Source: Sorghum bicolor (Eukaryota > Streptophyta > Magnoliopsida > Poales > Poaceae). Taken from it: DNA of 64,000 nt. A program made the translations under genes and the position numbers. The notes under the pieces are model-generated. The model searched no databases, had not been told where the DNA came from, and saw only the letters and a list, made by a program, of their open reading frames with translations. Where the stretch lies: contig NC_012871.2 in assembly GCF_000003195.3 (NCBI RefSeq), positions 7,613,997 to 7,677,996 on the forward strand, written 5' to 3'. Shown here piece by piece: positions 12,768-23,700 of the stretch. Within the stretch, counting starts at the first letter, position 1. The number at the start of each line of letters is the position of its first letter.

Positions 12768-13064
12768 ATTGACAACTAATTACACGTTCGAAATATTGTA
12801 GCAGAATACTGTTCCTCAGAAAACATAAATTCAAAGCATGTTACAAACTTAATAGTAGTAGTAGAACAAATGTTCGCAGCTACCTATATATATATCACCC
12901 CCATCCAGCCTATATAAGCTCCACCCTTGGCTCGCACTGCATTCCATATATGCTCCACCATAAACATTTCCCGCTTACCACTTTTCCTTAGCGTACTGTG
13001 TCAAATTAACAATTTTCATGGGATGGGTTGAAGAATGCTGAGCAAATTCGTCTACCTAGCTAAT
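12768..13064 (+). repeat. Array copy A5, left half
   Basis: Left part of the fifth module: 'gacaactaattacacg', the TATA-like 'ctatataagctcc' (about 12909), the leader, and 'tcgtctacctagctaat'. Copy A1 runs straight from 'ctacct' into 'ataaccattgatgag'. Here that continuation resumes at 26431, after a 13.4-kb nested CACTA insertion. The right half is 26431-26660. Confidence 0.75.
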
Positions 13065-13450
13065 CACTACCACAAAACTGAATACCCTTGAGGGTAAAAA
13101 AACCCTCAAGGAAACTCCTAAAATCGCCAAGAAAATCAATATTGACGGCTGGCACTCAAGGAATGGCCGCCAAAGGTAGAGAGACAAGGAAATACTATTT
13201 CCTTGAGTGTCGACCGCCACAAATCAATTCCTTGAGGGTTAAACCGTCAAGAAAATAGATCAGTGGTCAGATTTTTAGCATCGTCAAGAAAATATAACGA
13301 CACCCAAGGATATAGGTTTCCTTGAGTGCCAATGACACTCAAGAAAATGTAAGAACACCTACGGATATATGCACTACTACAGAATGAGGCATTGGTCGAT
13401 GCTCAAAATGGCCAAAAACCTCGGCCTTTTTGCGGCCCGGGGTTAAAGAC

Positions 13451-13696
13451 CCCTTTAGCACCGGTTCGTGTGACAAACCGGTGCTAAAGGGTCCTGCCCA
13501 ACGGCTACTGACATGTGCTGTCGGGGCAGGGACCCTTTAGCACCGGTTTTTAACAAGAACCGGTGCTAAAGGGGTCCCTTTAGCACCGGCCAGAGCCACG
13601 GGCCGAGGCAAACCCTTTAGCACCGGTTTGTGTTACAAACCGGTGCTAAAAGGTAACCCTTTAGCACCGGTTTTTGCTCTGAACCGGTGCTAAAGG
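13451..13696. repeat. 5' subterminal palindrome block of CACTA
   Basis: At least four ~40-bp near-perfect palindromes of the form ccctttagcaccggt-N-accggtgctaaaggg, starting near 13451, 13533, 13614 and 13658. They are followed at once by a TATA-like 'gtttataggc' at 13701 and a GC-rich leader. In the En/Spm family such motifs bind the element's own regulatory protein, and here they sit at promoter position for the first genes. Confidence 0.8.
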
Positions 13697-13699
13697 TCC

Positions 13700-13860
13700 G
13701 GTTTATAGGCCGGCTCCCTCCTCCCCTCTGCCCATTTGAAACCGAGAGCACCATTGTTGTTCTTGGAGCTTCTTCTTGCTTGTTCTTCATTTGTTCTTCA
13801 TCTCCAACGCCCATCGTTGATCTTCTTCGACTCCGTCATCGTCTCTTCGCGCTTAGAGGT
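13700..13860 (+). promoter_or_regulatory. Putative CACTA promoter and 5'UTR exon
   Basis: A TATA-like motif 'gtttataggc' at 13701 is followed by a pyrimidine-rich leader and a good donor 'ag|gtgact' near 13859. This would start the transcript spliced to the GRF-zinc-finger and/or transposase exons. It is inferred from sequence only. Confidence 0.45.
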
Positions 13861-14203
13861 GACTAACTTCAGCATTTCTTGTCTTTTTCATGTTGTTTTT
13901 GGCTTGTGATGTTCCCATCATTTTTTAGCTCAAATCCACTTTGTTATTTTGAATCATTCACATGAATTAGTATCCATATATATATATATATCATATTTCA
14001 TGGTTGACCTAGTTTTAATATATTTTGCAAGAATGAATTATAGTATATTTTTATGATCATAGAAAGTAGGATAGTTCAAATTAATTGGTTTGTTAATATC
14101 ACTTGATTTATTTTTATTACTACATATAATGTCCATTGTATCATACATGTTTACTAGTAAATGTGGAATTTATAATTGTTTTAAAATTGAGTATGGATAG
14201 TAG

Positions 14204-14726
14204 ATGGCAACCGTGACCGGGTCTTCCGTCTCTCAACGGGTTCAAAAGCGATACCGTCCGGAACTCCCTCTCATTACTTGTGGCAAGTGTGGGCAGAAGA
14301 TTTTGATGGAGTACAAAGTGTCGAAAGAGGGAGTAAACAAGGGTCGTATATTCTACAAGTGTCCAGATCGTAATGTGAGTTATTTCCAGACATTTGCTTA
14401 TATATGTGCATATTTTTTTAAATGATATTAATTAAACTTTTGATTCTCTCTTTTAATTTCAGTGGGACGGTACCGGCGGATGTACAGGTTGGTACTGGGA
14501 GGAAGAATACATTGAACACATTAAGAAATCTTTTGCACAGGTGGTTGAGGCTGAAGGTGGTGAGGCAGTGAGCCGACGAAAGAAGTTCAATGATGTTGAT
14601 CAAGCGAATGATCTATCTATTATAGTTGGGATCGGACGCGAACTAATTATGTTGCTTAAGTGCATTTTAGTTTTGTTTTTTTTAATGCTAGTTGCGATTG
14701 TATTTGTTGTAGCCAAGCTTTTCTAA
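14204..14726 (+). CDS. GRF-type zinc-finger protein with C-terminal membrane segment
   Basis: Two exons, 14204-14374 and 14463-14726, joined by a GTGAGT...TTTCAG intron, give 144 aa. The N-terminal half has a GRF-like zinc module: CGKC at about residues 26-29, YKC at about 52-54 and a GGCTGWYWEEE stretch after the splice. The C-terminus ends in a ~22-residue hydrophobic helix followed by a short tail. Small GRF-plus-membrane-tail proteins are common in grass genomes. Their role is unknown, but GRF fingers generally bind single-stranded nucleic acid. It lies just upstream of the TNP2 frame on the same strand and ends 96 bp before it, so the two may be alternative products of one transcript. 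The splice sites and intact frame support it as real. Confidence 0.7.
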
Positions 14727-14821
14727 ATTAATCAACTATGTATCTTAGACATGTTGTGCAATAAGATGAGAAACTATATGTGTGCATGGTTTTCATAATA
14801 TATATGTTATCTTTAATGCAG

Positions 14822-17800
14822 ATGGTAACACGTAATTGGATGTATAATGCCGATCGGCGCTCCGAAGAGTTCATTAATGGCGTGCACTATTTCTTAAGTG
14901 TGGCCGAGTCAAATAAGAGGGACGGTTTCATGTGCTGTCCATGTGCCGTGTGCAAGAATTTGACGGAATATTCTAACTCAAGAACTCTTCATTCACACTT
15001 ATTAAAGTCTGGTTTCGTACCAAACTATATTTGTTGGACCAAACATGGAGAAAGCGGGATTATAATGGATGAAGGTGAAGAAGAAGAAGAAGAAGAATTG
15101 GACCATGCCAATATTATTGCTCAGTACGATGGCTTCAATGATGTTGCAATGGGGGGAGATAATGAAGAAGAGGTGGCGGCAGAAGATGATCGGGGCGATG
15201 ATGCTTTTGGTGATGCCATCCGTGATGCACAAAGAGAATGTGAAAGTGATAAAGAGAAAGCCAAGTTCGAGCGCATGCTAGAGGACCACAGGAAATCGCT
15301 ATATCCCACCGCTGAAGAGGGGCAAAAAAAGCTGGGTACCACACTAGAATTGCTGCAATGGAAGGCAAAGAATGGTACATCTGACAAGGCATTTGGGCAG
15401 TTATTGAAGATCATAAAAAAGATGCTTCCGAAAGGCAACGAATTGCCCACCACTACGTATGAAGCAAAACAGGTTGTCTGCCCTTTGGGATTAGAAATCC
15501 AGAAGATACACGCATGTCCTAATGACTGCATCCTCTACCGTGGGGAGGAATACGAGAATTTGGATGCATGTCCAGTATGTAAGGCATCACGGTATAAGAT
15601 TAGACGAGATGATCCTGGCGATGTTGAGGGTGAAGAACGTCATAGGAAGAAAATTCCAGCCAAGGTTATGTGGTATGCTCCTATAATACCACGATTAAAA
15701 CGTCTGTTCAGAAATAAGGACAATGCAAAGTTGTTGCGGTGGCATAAAGAAGACCGTAAGATAGACAATATGCTGAGACACCCTGCCGATGGATCCCAGT
15801 GGAGAGCGATAGACAGAGAATTCTCAGATTTTGCAAATGATGCTAGAAACTTGCGGTTCGCCTTAAGTACAGATGGTATGAATCCTTTCGGTGAGCAGAG
15901 CAGTAGTCACAGCACTTGGCCAGTTACTCTATGTATCTACGACCTTCCTCCATGGCTATGCATGAAGCGGAAGTTTATTATGATGCCGGTGCTTATCCAA
16001 GGACCGAAGCAACCTGGCAATGACATAGATGTCTACCTTAGGCCATTAGTTGAGGAACTTCAACTTTTATGGAGCAAACCAGGAGTTCGCGTGTGGGATG
16101 AGTACAAACAAGAGCACTTTGACCTACGAGCATTGCTGTTTGTAACAATCAATGATTGGCCAGCTCTGAGTAATCTTTCAGGCCAGTCAAACAAGGGATA
16201 TAATGCATGCACACATTGTTATGAAGACCTTGACTGTGTATTTTTGAAAAAATGTCGAAAGGTCGTGTACCTTGGCCACCGTCGGTTTCTTCCTGTGAAC
16301 CACCCAGTACGAAAGAAAGGCAAGCATTTTAAAGGCAAGGCAGACCACCGGACCAAACCTCTCAATCGAACCGGGGATGATGTACTCGAAATGGTCAAGG
16401 ATATAAAAGTGGTATTTGGAAAGGGACGAGGCAGCGAACCTATTCCCAAGGATGCTAAGGGACACGTACCCATGTGGAAGAAGAAATGCATATTTTGGGA
16501 GCTACCTTACTGGAATGTCCTAGAGGTCCGCAACGCGATCGACGTGATGCACCTGACAAAGAATCTTTGTGTGAACTTGCTCGGATTCATGGGTGTCTAC
16601 GGGAAGTCTAAGGATTCACTTGAAGCACGACAAGACTTGCAGCGCATGAAAGAACGAGACAACCTGCATCCAGAAAAGACAGATGATGGACGTCATTACT
16701 TAAGCCCTGCTAGCTACACTCTGAGCAAAGAAGAGAAGGAAAGCATGTTTGAATGTCTTAGCAGCATCAAGGTCCCATCTGGATTCTCCTCCAATATCAA
16801 GGGAATAATTAATGTGCCAGAGAAGAAATTCCTGAACTTGAAGTCCCATGACTGTCACGTTCTAATGACGCAATTGCTGCCGGTCGTTTTAAGAGGAATT
16901 CTACCTCCACATGTACGTCTAGCCACCGTAAAGCTATGTGCATTCCTCAATGCAATTTCTCAGAAGGCAATCAATCCAGAGCAACTAGCTACTCTGCAGA
17001 ATGATGTCGTTCAATGTCTCGTCAGCTTTGAGTTGGTGTTCCCTCCATCCTTCTTCGATATCATGACACACCTCCTAGTTCATCTGGTCAAAGAGATTCG
17101 TATTCTCGGTCCTGTGTTCCTACACAACATGTTCCCCTTCGAGAGATTCATGGGTGTCCTAAAGAAATATGTCCATAGTCGTTCCCGGCCAGAAGGAAGC
17201 ATTGCCAAGGGCTACGGAACAGAGGAGGTCATAGAGTTTTGTGTTGACTTTATTCCAGACCTTGACCCAATTGGCATTCCTGAATCTCGACACGAGGGCA
17301 GACTCAGCGGAAAGGGAACACTTGGGAAGAAAACATATATTGGTACGGGAAACGATTACTTCAATAAAGCACACTACACAGTTCTCCAGAACTCCTCATT
17401 GGTGGAACCATATGTTGAGGTACACAAAGATTACCTACGGTCCCAGTGGCCCGGGAAGAATGAAGCTTGGATAATGCGTCAGCACATGGAAACTTTTGGC
17501 GATTGGTTGCGCAAAAAATGTCAAGGTGATGAAAACATTGATGAGCAGCTTTATTTGTTGGCCAGGCAACCATCATGGCATGTCCTCACATACAAAGGGT
17601 ACGAGATAAATGGTAACACATTTTACACAGTTGGCCAAGATAAAAGGAGCACCAACCAAAATAGTGGTGTACGCGTGGATGCCACGGATCCAAATGGGAA
17701 CAGGCAAACATATTATGGACGCATAGAAGACATATGGGAACTAGTCTATGCAGCTAATTTTAAAGTTCCTTTGTTCCGGTGCCAATGGGTGAAGATGACC

Positions 17801-18196
17801 GGAGGTGGGGTAACAGTCGACAAGGAGTATGGGATGACAACCGTGGACCTTAACAATAGTGGGTTCAAAGACGAACCATTCGTCCTTGCTGCAGACGTGA
17901 GTCAGGTGTTCTATGTCAAAGATATGTCTACGAAACCAAAGAGAGGAAAAAATGATGACCACTCAATCATCAATGAGCCAAAGCGCCACATTGTCCTTTC
18001 TGGGAAAAGAAACATTGTCGGAATTGAGGACAAATCAGACATGTCAGGCGATTACGAAAGGGATGATCGAATTCCGCCCTTCATAGTCAACAAAGACCCA
18101 AGCATTCTGTTAAACAATGAGGATACTCCATGGTTACGGCAGGATCATAACCAAGGGTCATACGTCAAGAAGAAGTTCACTGTTGTGTCGGCTTGA
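14822..18196 (+). CDS. TNP2-like CACTA transposase
   Basis: A single uninterrupted frame of 1124 aa. I chose the ATG at 14822, which immediately follows a splice acceptor (ATGCAG) and opens the conserved transposase-associated domain (about residues 1-80, with CCPCAVCKN). An acidic E/D stretch follows (about 80-150). The transposase-21 core includes a STDGMNPFG acidic motif near residue 350 and PGNDIDVYLRPL near 400. DUF4218-like (about 680-810, with FPFERFMG) and DUF4216-like (about 978-1035) regions are at the C-terminus. This is the usual full domain order and length for plant En/Spm TNP2 (TNPD) proteins, which cut and join element ends in the nucleus. No stop or frameshift was seen, so this copy may still encode active protein. 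Its partner gene (20755-24796) is broken. Confidence 0.92.
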   Translation: MVTRNWMYNADRRSEEFINGVHYFLSVAESNKRDGFMCCPCAVCKNLTEYSNSRTLHSHLLKSGFVPNYICWTKHGESGIIMDEGEEEEEEELDHANIIAQYDGFNDVAMGGDNEEEVAAEDDRGDDAFGDAIRDAQRECESDKEKAKFERMLEDHRKSLYPTAEEGQKKLGTTLELLQWKAKNGTSDKAFGQLLKIIKKMLPKGNELPTTTYEAKQVVCPLGLEIQKIHACPNDCILYRGEEYENLDACPVCKASRYKIRRDDPGDVEGEERHRKKIPAKVMWYAPIIPRLKRLFRNKDNAKLLRWHKEDRKIDNMLRHPADGSQWRAIDREFSDFANDARNLRFALSTDGMNPFGEQSSSHSTWPVTLCIYDLPPWLCMKRKFIMMPVLIQGPKQPGNDIDVYLRPLVEELQLLWSKPGVRVWDEYKQEHFDLRALLFVTINDWPALSNLSGQSNKGYNACTHCYEDLDCVFLKKCRKVVYLGHRRFLPVNHPVRKKGKHFKGKADHRTKPLNRTGDDVLEMVKDIKVVFGKGRGSEPIPKDAKGHVPMWKKKCIFWELPYWNVLEVRNAIDVMHLTKNLCVNLLGFMGVYGKSKDSLEARQDLQRMKERDNLHPEKTDDGRHYLSPASYTLSKEEKESMFECLSSIKVPSGFSSNIKGIINVPEKKFLNLKSHDCHVLMTQLLPVVLRGILPPHVRLATVKLCAFLNAISQKAINPEQLATLQNDVVQCLVSFELVFPPSFFDIMTHLLVHLVKEIRILGPVFLHNMFPFERFMGVLKKYVHSRSRPEGSIAKGYGTEEVIEFCVDFIPDLDPIGIPESRHEGRLSGKGTLGKKTYIGTGNDYFNKAHYTVLQNSSLVEPYVEVHKDYLRSQWPGKNEAWIMRQHMETFGDWLRKKCQGDENIDEQLYLLARQPSWHVLTYKGYEINGNTFYTVGQDKRSTNQNSGVRVDATDPNGNRQTYYGRIEDIWELVYAANFKVPLFRCQWVKMTGGGVTVDKEYGMTTVDLNNSGFKDEPFVLAADVSQVFYVKDMSTKPKRGKNDDHSIINEPKRHIVLSGKRNIVGIEDKSDMSGDYERDDRIPPFIVNKDPSILLNNEDTPWLRQDHNQGSYVKKKFTVVSA

Positions 18197-18925
18197 CTTT
18201 TCCATTTGGGACAATCTAGGGTTCGGTCAAAGGGTGTGTTTGTAAAAACCAATGCTTTGACTTTGGTCAAACTTGGTCAAATAGCCCATTTGATGACTTG
18301 AAATGAAAAAAGTTTGAATACAAAGTTGTTAGAGATCATCAAAATCTATATTTTATATATTGTCCATTTTTCCATTTGGATAATTTTGAGCCAATTCTAG
18401 TTACATTTCTATAAAATCCAAGACGGGTTTCGATCAAACTTGGTCAAATGACAAACTAAATTACTTCAAATGAAAATATTTTGAATACCAAGTTGTTAGA
18501 TATCTTCAAGATCTAAACTTTTTATATACACAACTTTTCCATTTGAGAAAATCTAAGTTAACAATACCCACCAATTCTAAGTTCTCACACAAACTATATG
18601 AAACTATATGTGTCAATTGTGGATTTTCAACTACACCTTCCCAAAACTTTGTCAAATGCAAAAATGGTCTATATATGAAATGTAGATTTTGATGAGTGGA
18701 ACAATATTGGTATTCATGACTTTTCCATTCGAGACCATGTAGGGTTCCGAAACCGCTGCGTGGCTATGAGTTCCATGAAAATTCAAAATTCAGTGGTTCA
18801 AACTTTTCCAAATGAAAAGTTGACCATTAGACAAAATGTAGAACTTGATGAGTGTAGCAAACTTTGTATTCATGACTTTTCCATTTGGGACAATCTAGGG
18901 TTCGGTCAAAGGGTGTGTTCATCAA
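18195..18925 (+). repeat. Degenerate ~170-bp tandem repeat
   Basis: A 'gacttttccatttgggac'-type motif recurs at about 18195, 18364, 18533, 18718 and 18874, i.e. every 156-185 bp. The first and last copies share ~46 identical bases starting at 'gacttttccattt'. The repeat lies directly after the transposase stop, overlaps its last bases, and has no coding content. Confidence 0.7.
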
Positions 18926-19306
18926 GATATATATTTTTATATGATTTTTTATTTGATGAAAATTATACCCAAGTAGCATTCCTAGTAATAAATAACAAAA
19001 ATAAAAAGTTTTACGTCAATATGATGTGAAAATAAATTTCCAGTTCATTGGATATAGTTTTTGTAAATTTATTGGAATAATATATTTTTGCATTAACAAA
19101 ATACTAAACATTTCTTACAAAATCATTGTAAATTATAAAAATACAATAAGATATTTAAGTTTAAAAATTTTCATGTGTACATTAAAACAAATTACAATAT
19201 ATGTCACTATTTAAAAAACATTATGCAAAATATTGAATTTACTATACAATTTATAATATAAACTGTATATATAAAACAATTGAAAAACCCTAAACTAAAA
19301 AAATGG

Positions 19307-19553
19307 GCCTTTAGCACCGGCCCATAGTAGGAACCGGTGCTAAAGGGTCCTGAAAATTTCAGGACCCCGTCCGAGCCCGCCTAGGACCCTTTAGCACCGG
19401 TCCGTGGCTGGAACCGGTGCTAAAGGGTCCCTTTAGCACCGGCTGGTAACACGAGCCGGTGCTAAAGGGTGACCCTTTAACATCGGCGCGTAACACCAGC
19501 CGGTGTTAAAGGCCCTTTAGCACCGGTTCCAGCCACGGACCGGTGCTAAAGGG
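19307..19553. repeat. Internal palindrome block of CACTA
   Basis: Five ~40-bp palindromes of the same 'ctttagcaccgg...ccggtgctaaagg' type as the element's ends, at about 19309, 19388, 19430, 19473 and 19514. They lie in the middle of the element rather than subterminally. They are followed by a TATA-like 'ctatttaagt' (19561) and a leader, mirroring the 5' end arrangement. Confidence 0.8.
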
Positions 19554-19557
19554 TCCG

Positions 19558-19805
19558 CCTCTATTTAAGTCATGGGCGTCCTGGATCTGAGCAGTTCGTC
19601 TTCGTCTTCGTCGAGTTCATCGTATCCAGCGCCGCCGCCCGTTCATCTGCCCGCGCGCGACCTCGCCGATCTCCAGCGCCGCCGTCTCCAGCGCCGCCGC
19701 GGTCAGCTCCGGCCACCAGCGCCGCCGCCGCGACCACCATCTCCACCAGCGCCGCCATCTACGTCTCGATCTCCACGCCCGGCCCCGCGCGCGTCCACTG
19801 CAATG
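19558..19805 (+). promoter_or_regulatory. Putative promoter/5'UTR of second large CACTA gene
   Basis: TATA-like 'ctatttaagt' at 19561, then a serine-codon-like and GC-rich leader (19575-19802), then an AT-rich intron-like stretch to the acceptor 'ttgcag|acatag' at 20746. This fits a non-coding first exon spliced to the coding exon that starts at 20755. It is inferred from sequence only. Confidence 0.4.
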
Positions 19806-19817
19806 TATAATCCAAAA

Positions 19818-19819
<2 letters not shown>

Positions 19820-19861
<42 letters not shown>

Positions 19862-20750
19862 AATACTCCACTGCAGTTTATATATATAAAATAAATAAAT
19901 GTTATGAATTATATGTCAATCACTTTGCAATTTTAGTGATTTCTATATATTTGTACACAAAAATAATAATTAATGAATGCTAGCTAGTATATATATTAAG
20001 TATATATATATACACACTAAAAAATAATGCATGATGTTAGTATTTTATTCTACTAATAGTTTTTAGTACATTAGTATAAGTGTAGTGTTGACCTGTTATA
20101 AATTATATTATGCTAGTATATATTTGTAATATATTAATATTATTCTTGTATTATTTTGTAGTATTATTTTTTTAGTATATTATTTGTAGTATTATTTTTT
20201 TAGTATATTATTTGAAGTATATTATTCTTGTATTATTCTTGTATCATATTTTATTTCTAGTGTGTTGTATATATTATTGTTCTTGTATTATTCTTGTATT
20301 ATATTTTATTTTGTAGTGTTTTGTATATATTATTGTTTGTACTATTATTCTAGTATTATTCTTTTAGTATATTATTCTAGTGTATTACTAGGCTTAAGAT
20401 TCTAGTATTATTTTTTAGAGCACTCCAACACTTTCATTATTTTTGTAGTATTCTTGTAATATATATTCTTGTAGTATTTTTAGTATATAGTATGTATGTA
20501 TGTTCTATTTTTTTATATATGTATTATTTTTTGTATGTATGTATATTATTTTTTGTACATATACACACACATATATATGTAATATTTTTTTGTATGTATG
20601 TATTATTCTAGTATTGTTTTTTATTCTAATGTATTACTTGGCTTAAAAGATCCTAGTATTATTTTTAGAGCACTCCAACACTTTCATTTGTAGTAGTATT
20701 AGTGTATTTCTTATCTTATATAGAATATATATATGTATGGTTGCAGACAT
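19820..20750. other. AT-rich low-complexity, probable 5'UTR intron
   Basis: (TA)n at 19820-19858, then irregular 'tagtatattattcttg' repeats to about 20740. An 'agagcactccaacactttcatt' block occurs twice (about 20417 and 20668). No coding potential. Confidence 0.5.
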
Positions 20751-20754
20751 AGAA

Positions 20755-23700
20755 ATGGCTGACCGTCCTCATGATGATCCTGATTATATGGAAGCTGCCA
20801 TTCAAAATATAATCGACGACGGTAGTCAGTACTTCGTTGATTACCACGACATCATGCAAGGCAATCCTACTGAGCAACAAGAGGGCAATGCCCCTGAGCA
20901 ACAAGAGGGCAATGCCCCTGAGCAACAACTTGTCGTGCAACAAGAAGAAAATACTGGCGAGGTATGTAAATGTAAACATATATAAATAATGCATCTCTTA
21001 CATTAGGTTTTAGACTTATTACTTGGTTATTAATTTAGTATTTTTGTTTCTATATGTACGTGTAGCCTTCTGGATCGACCTCTACGGGGAGAAGCGTACC
21101 TCCACGAGGGCCAAAGAAGCCGTTGGAGGGCCGCTATGTAATCTCTGAGTTTGAGATAGCTACAGGCAGACCACTTGGTGAGCATGCAAATAAATATGTT
21201 AATCACTGTGGATATCTTGTGAGAGATCAAATACCGATCAGTTGTCGTGAATGGAGAGAGAAGCGAGGTGCTCCTGAGATCAGTTTTGTCTCTGATCGTG
21301 ACAAGGAGTTAGTTTGGAAAGCCGTCACAGACGTTTTCACCTTCGACACCAACGATGAAGAGTTGAAGGTGCGAATTTATGACTGGACTAAGAAGAAGAT
21401 GGCAGTACTCTTCCAGAATTGGAAGAAGTCTTTGTACAATAAATATGTCAAGAAAAACGAGACTCCAGATTTCAACCTCAAGCAATATGTAAAGCTGAGG
21501 GCCTTCTGGGATGACTTTGTGCAGTACAAAACATCAGAAGAGGGCGAGGAACGAGCCAATAGAAACAAAGAGAATGCCAGTAAAAAGGCATACCACCATC
21601 ATATGGGATCAGGTGGTTATAAGAGTGCTGCTCCCAAGTGGGACCGAATGGAACAGGAGATGCTTGCTAGGGGGTCACACCCGAGACAATAGCAAAGAAT
21701 TGGAGCGAGCGCTCCAAGCATTGGTTCTACGGTCATGGGGGAAGCGTGGACCCAGACACCGGGGCGCTAGTTTGGGGCCAAGAAATCTCTAGAGCAGCAG
21801 AGAGACTAGTCCGTGCACGAGAGGCGGTTCAGTCTGGTGAGTTCAGGCCTAACAGGGAGAAGGATGAACTCACCTATGCGCTTGAAAATCCTGAGCACGG
21901 TGGGCGTACGAGAGGCTATGGGGCAGTTCCGTGGCTGCAATCATTCCAAGCCGATCAAGATACCTACAGAAGCCGCCAGAGAAAGAAGGATGAGGAGGCA
22001 GAGCGGATCCGCCGCCTGGAAGCTTTTGTTCTGCAGTCACAAGAGCGCGAGAAAGCTCGTGAAGAATGGATGCAGGCAGAGATTCAAAGGCAAGTGCAAG
22101 CAGCACTTAGTCAAATGACGAAAGGGCAAGGTACATCACAGCCTGAGGTCAATGTTAGCCCCCCAGGCCAGTTGAAAAGCAGCTGCGCATCCACGGAAGT
22201 ACCAACCATTCAGGATGACACGAAGCTACACTTCCCCGTGGATGATGTCACAGAGGCTTTTACTACCTGTGAGCTGCATGTACCAGATGGGAATGCCACC
22301 AAAAAGGTGGCTATCGCTGTTGTCAACCCTATCGACCGAACGGGCACTCCAAGAATCCATAATCGACCAGTACCTGGTGGATATGCTAGCGTCTCGGTTG
22401 ATAGGGTTGAGAAAGGTTGTGGCAATGTGCCACTAGACATAGAAGAGGGAGACGGAGAGAAGACCTTAGGTGAAGCTGAGAAGACATTTATTTGTTGGCG
22501 CAAGCGCTTCATAATTATTCCTCAGCATAGGTTTGTGTGTGATTTTACTTCTTATATTATTTATTATGTATTGAAATTTAAAAAAAGTTTACTCACAAAA
22601 CTTGTAATTGTTTTCTTTGCAGGGACTCCTCCAACCTAAGTCCAGTTCTCTCCCCAGCGCATCATAGTGCTGCGGGCGGTGACAATGCTGGATCTCCTCC
22701 AACACCTGCGGCGGCCACACCGACCCCGCCACCGCCTCCACCACGGTCTCCACCTCCTCCACCGAGGTCTCCAACTCCTCCACCGCGTTCTCCAACTCCT
22801 CCACCGCGTTCTCCAACGCCAAAAAGATCGGCCCCACCCCCTCCACCGCCTGCACCGCCCTCTCCAAAGAGTGCACGGTCGGTCCCCTCGCCTCCAAAGC
22901 GAGGTAGTAAGAAGCGGTCCGTCCAAGAAGGACCGAAGTCATCGGTCCCACCTCCAAAGAAGGCTGCCTCAGCAAAGAGAGCTAAGACGCCAGAAAAATT
23001 ACCATATGAAAAGAGTGAAGAGGAGGTAATTGCTACATCTAAAGCTGAGGTCCAACAATTTTTTGATAAAATAAAGGAGGAAAGGAAAAAACGGCTTAAC
23101 CCAGAAAAGCCGTACTTTTATGTGAAGCCATCAGAACTGAGGCAGAAGGTGGCGGACCATCAAAAGAAGCAACGCGAAGCTCAGAAAAAGCCAGCACTTT
23201 CGGACTATGAGCGGTCTCTGGTCAAGTCTTCACAGCCTACTAAGAAGAGAGTAGGAAAGGGGGTCGCACAGCTCGGAGAAGTATCAAAACCGGTGCCCCC
23301 TTTGATTGTGCCAAATCAATACGGCTCAAATGAAGACTTGATGCCAAAGAAATCCTTAGCGTTGTCTGAGCTAGACTCGCTTGAGAGTTACTTTGGACAG
23401 AGCGGTTTAAATATAGAAGAAATTACCGCCATTCTTGGATGTCATACATTTGAAAAAGCCGAGGTAGTTGATCAATGGAGGGCAAGATATGAACCGGGCA
23501 GGAGTCTATTCGACCCTAAGCGTTTACACGAGCTCGGCACACAAATGTTTGCAATAAACAAATGGTGCATTGAGGCGTCTAAAAGGGGAGAGAATTGGAT
23601 TTCTGTTCGTATTAGACAACATCACTACTTCCGTGGAGATGACCTCATATACGTGCAGTTCGAAGAATTGCACCAATTATGCCACCTCGACGCTCTTGAC

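Noticed and set aside
19572..19859. Ser-rich then Pro-rich open frame followed by (TA)n
   Set aside because: More likely the non-coding first exon of the second CACTA gene. It ends in a simple (TA) repeat and has no homologue that I recognise.
22667..23029. Arg/His/Leu-rich frame in the CACTA
   Set aside because: Alternative frame of the proline-rich hinge in the transposase-24/Ulp1 gene.
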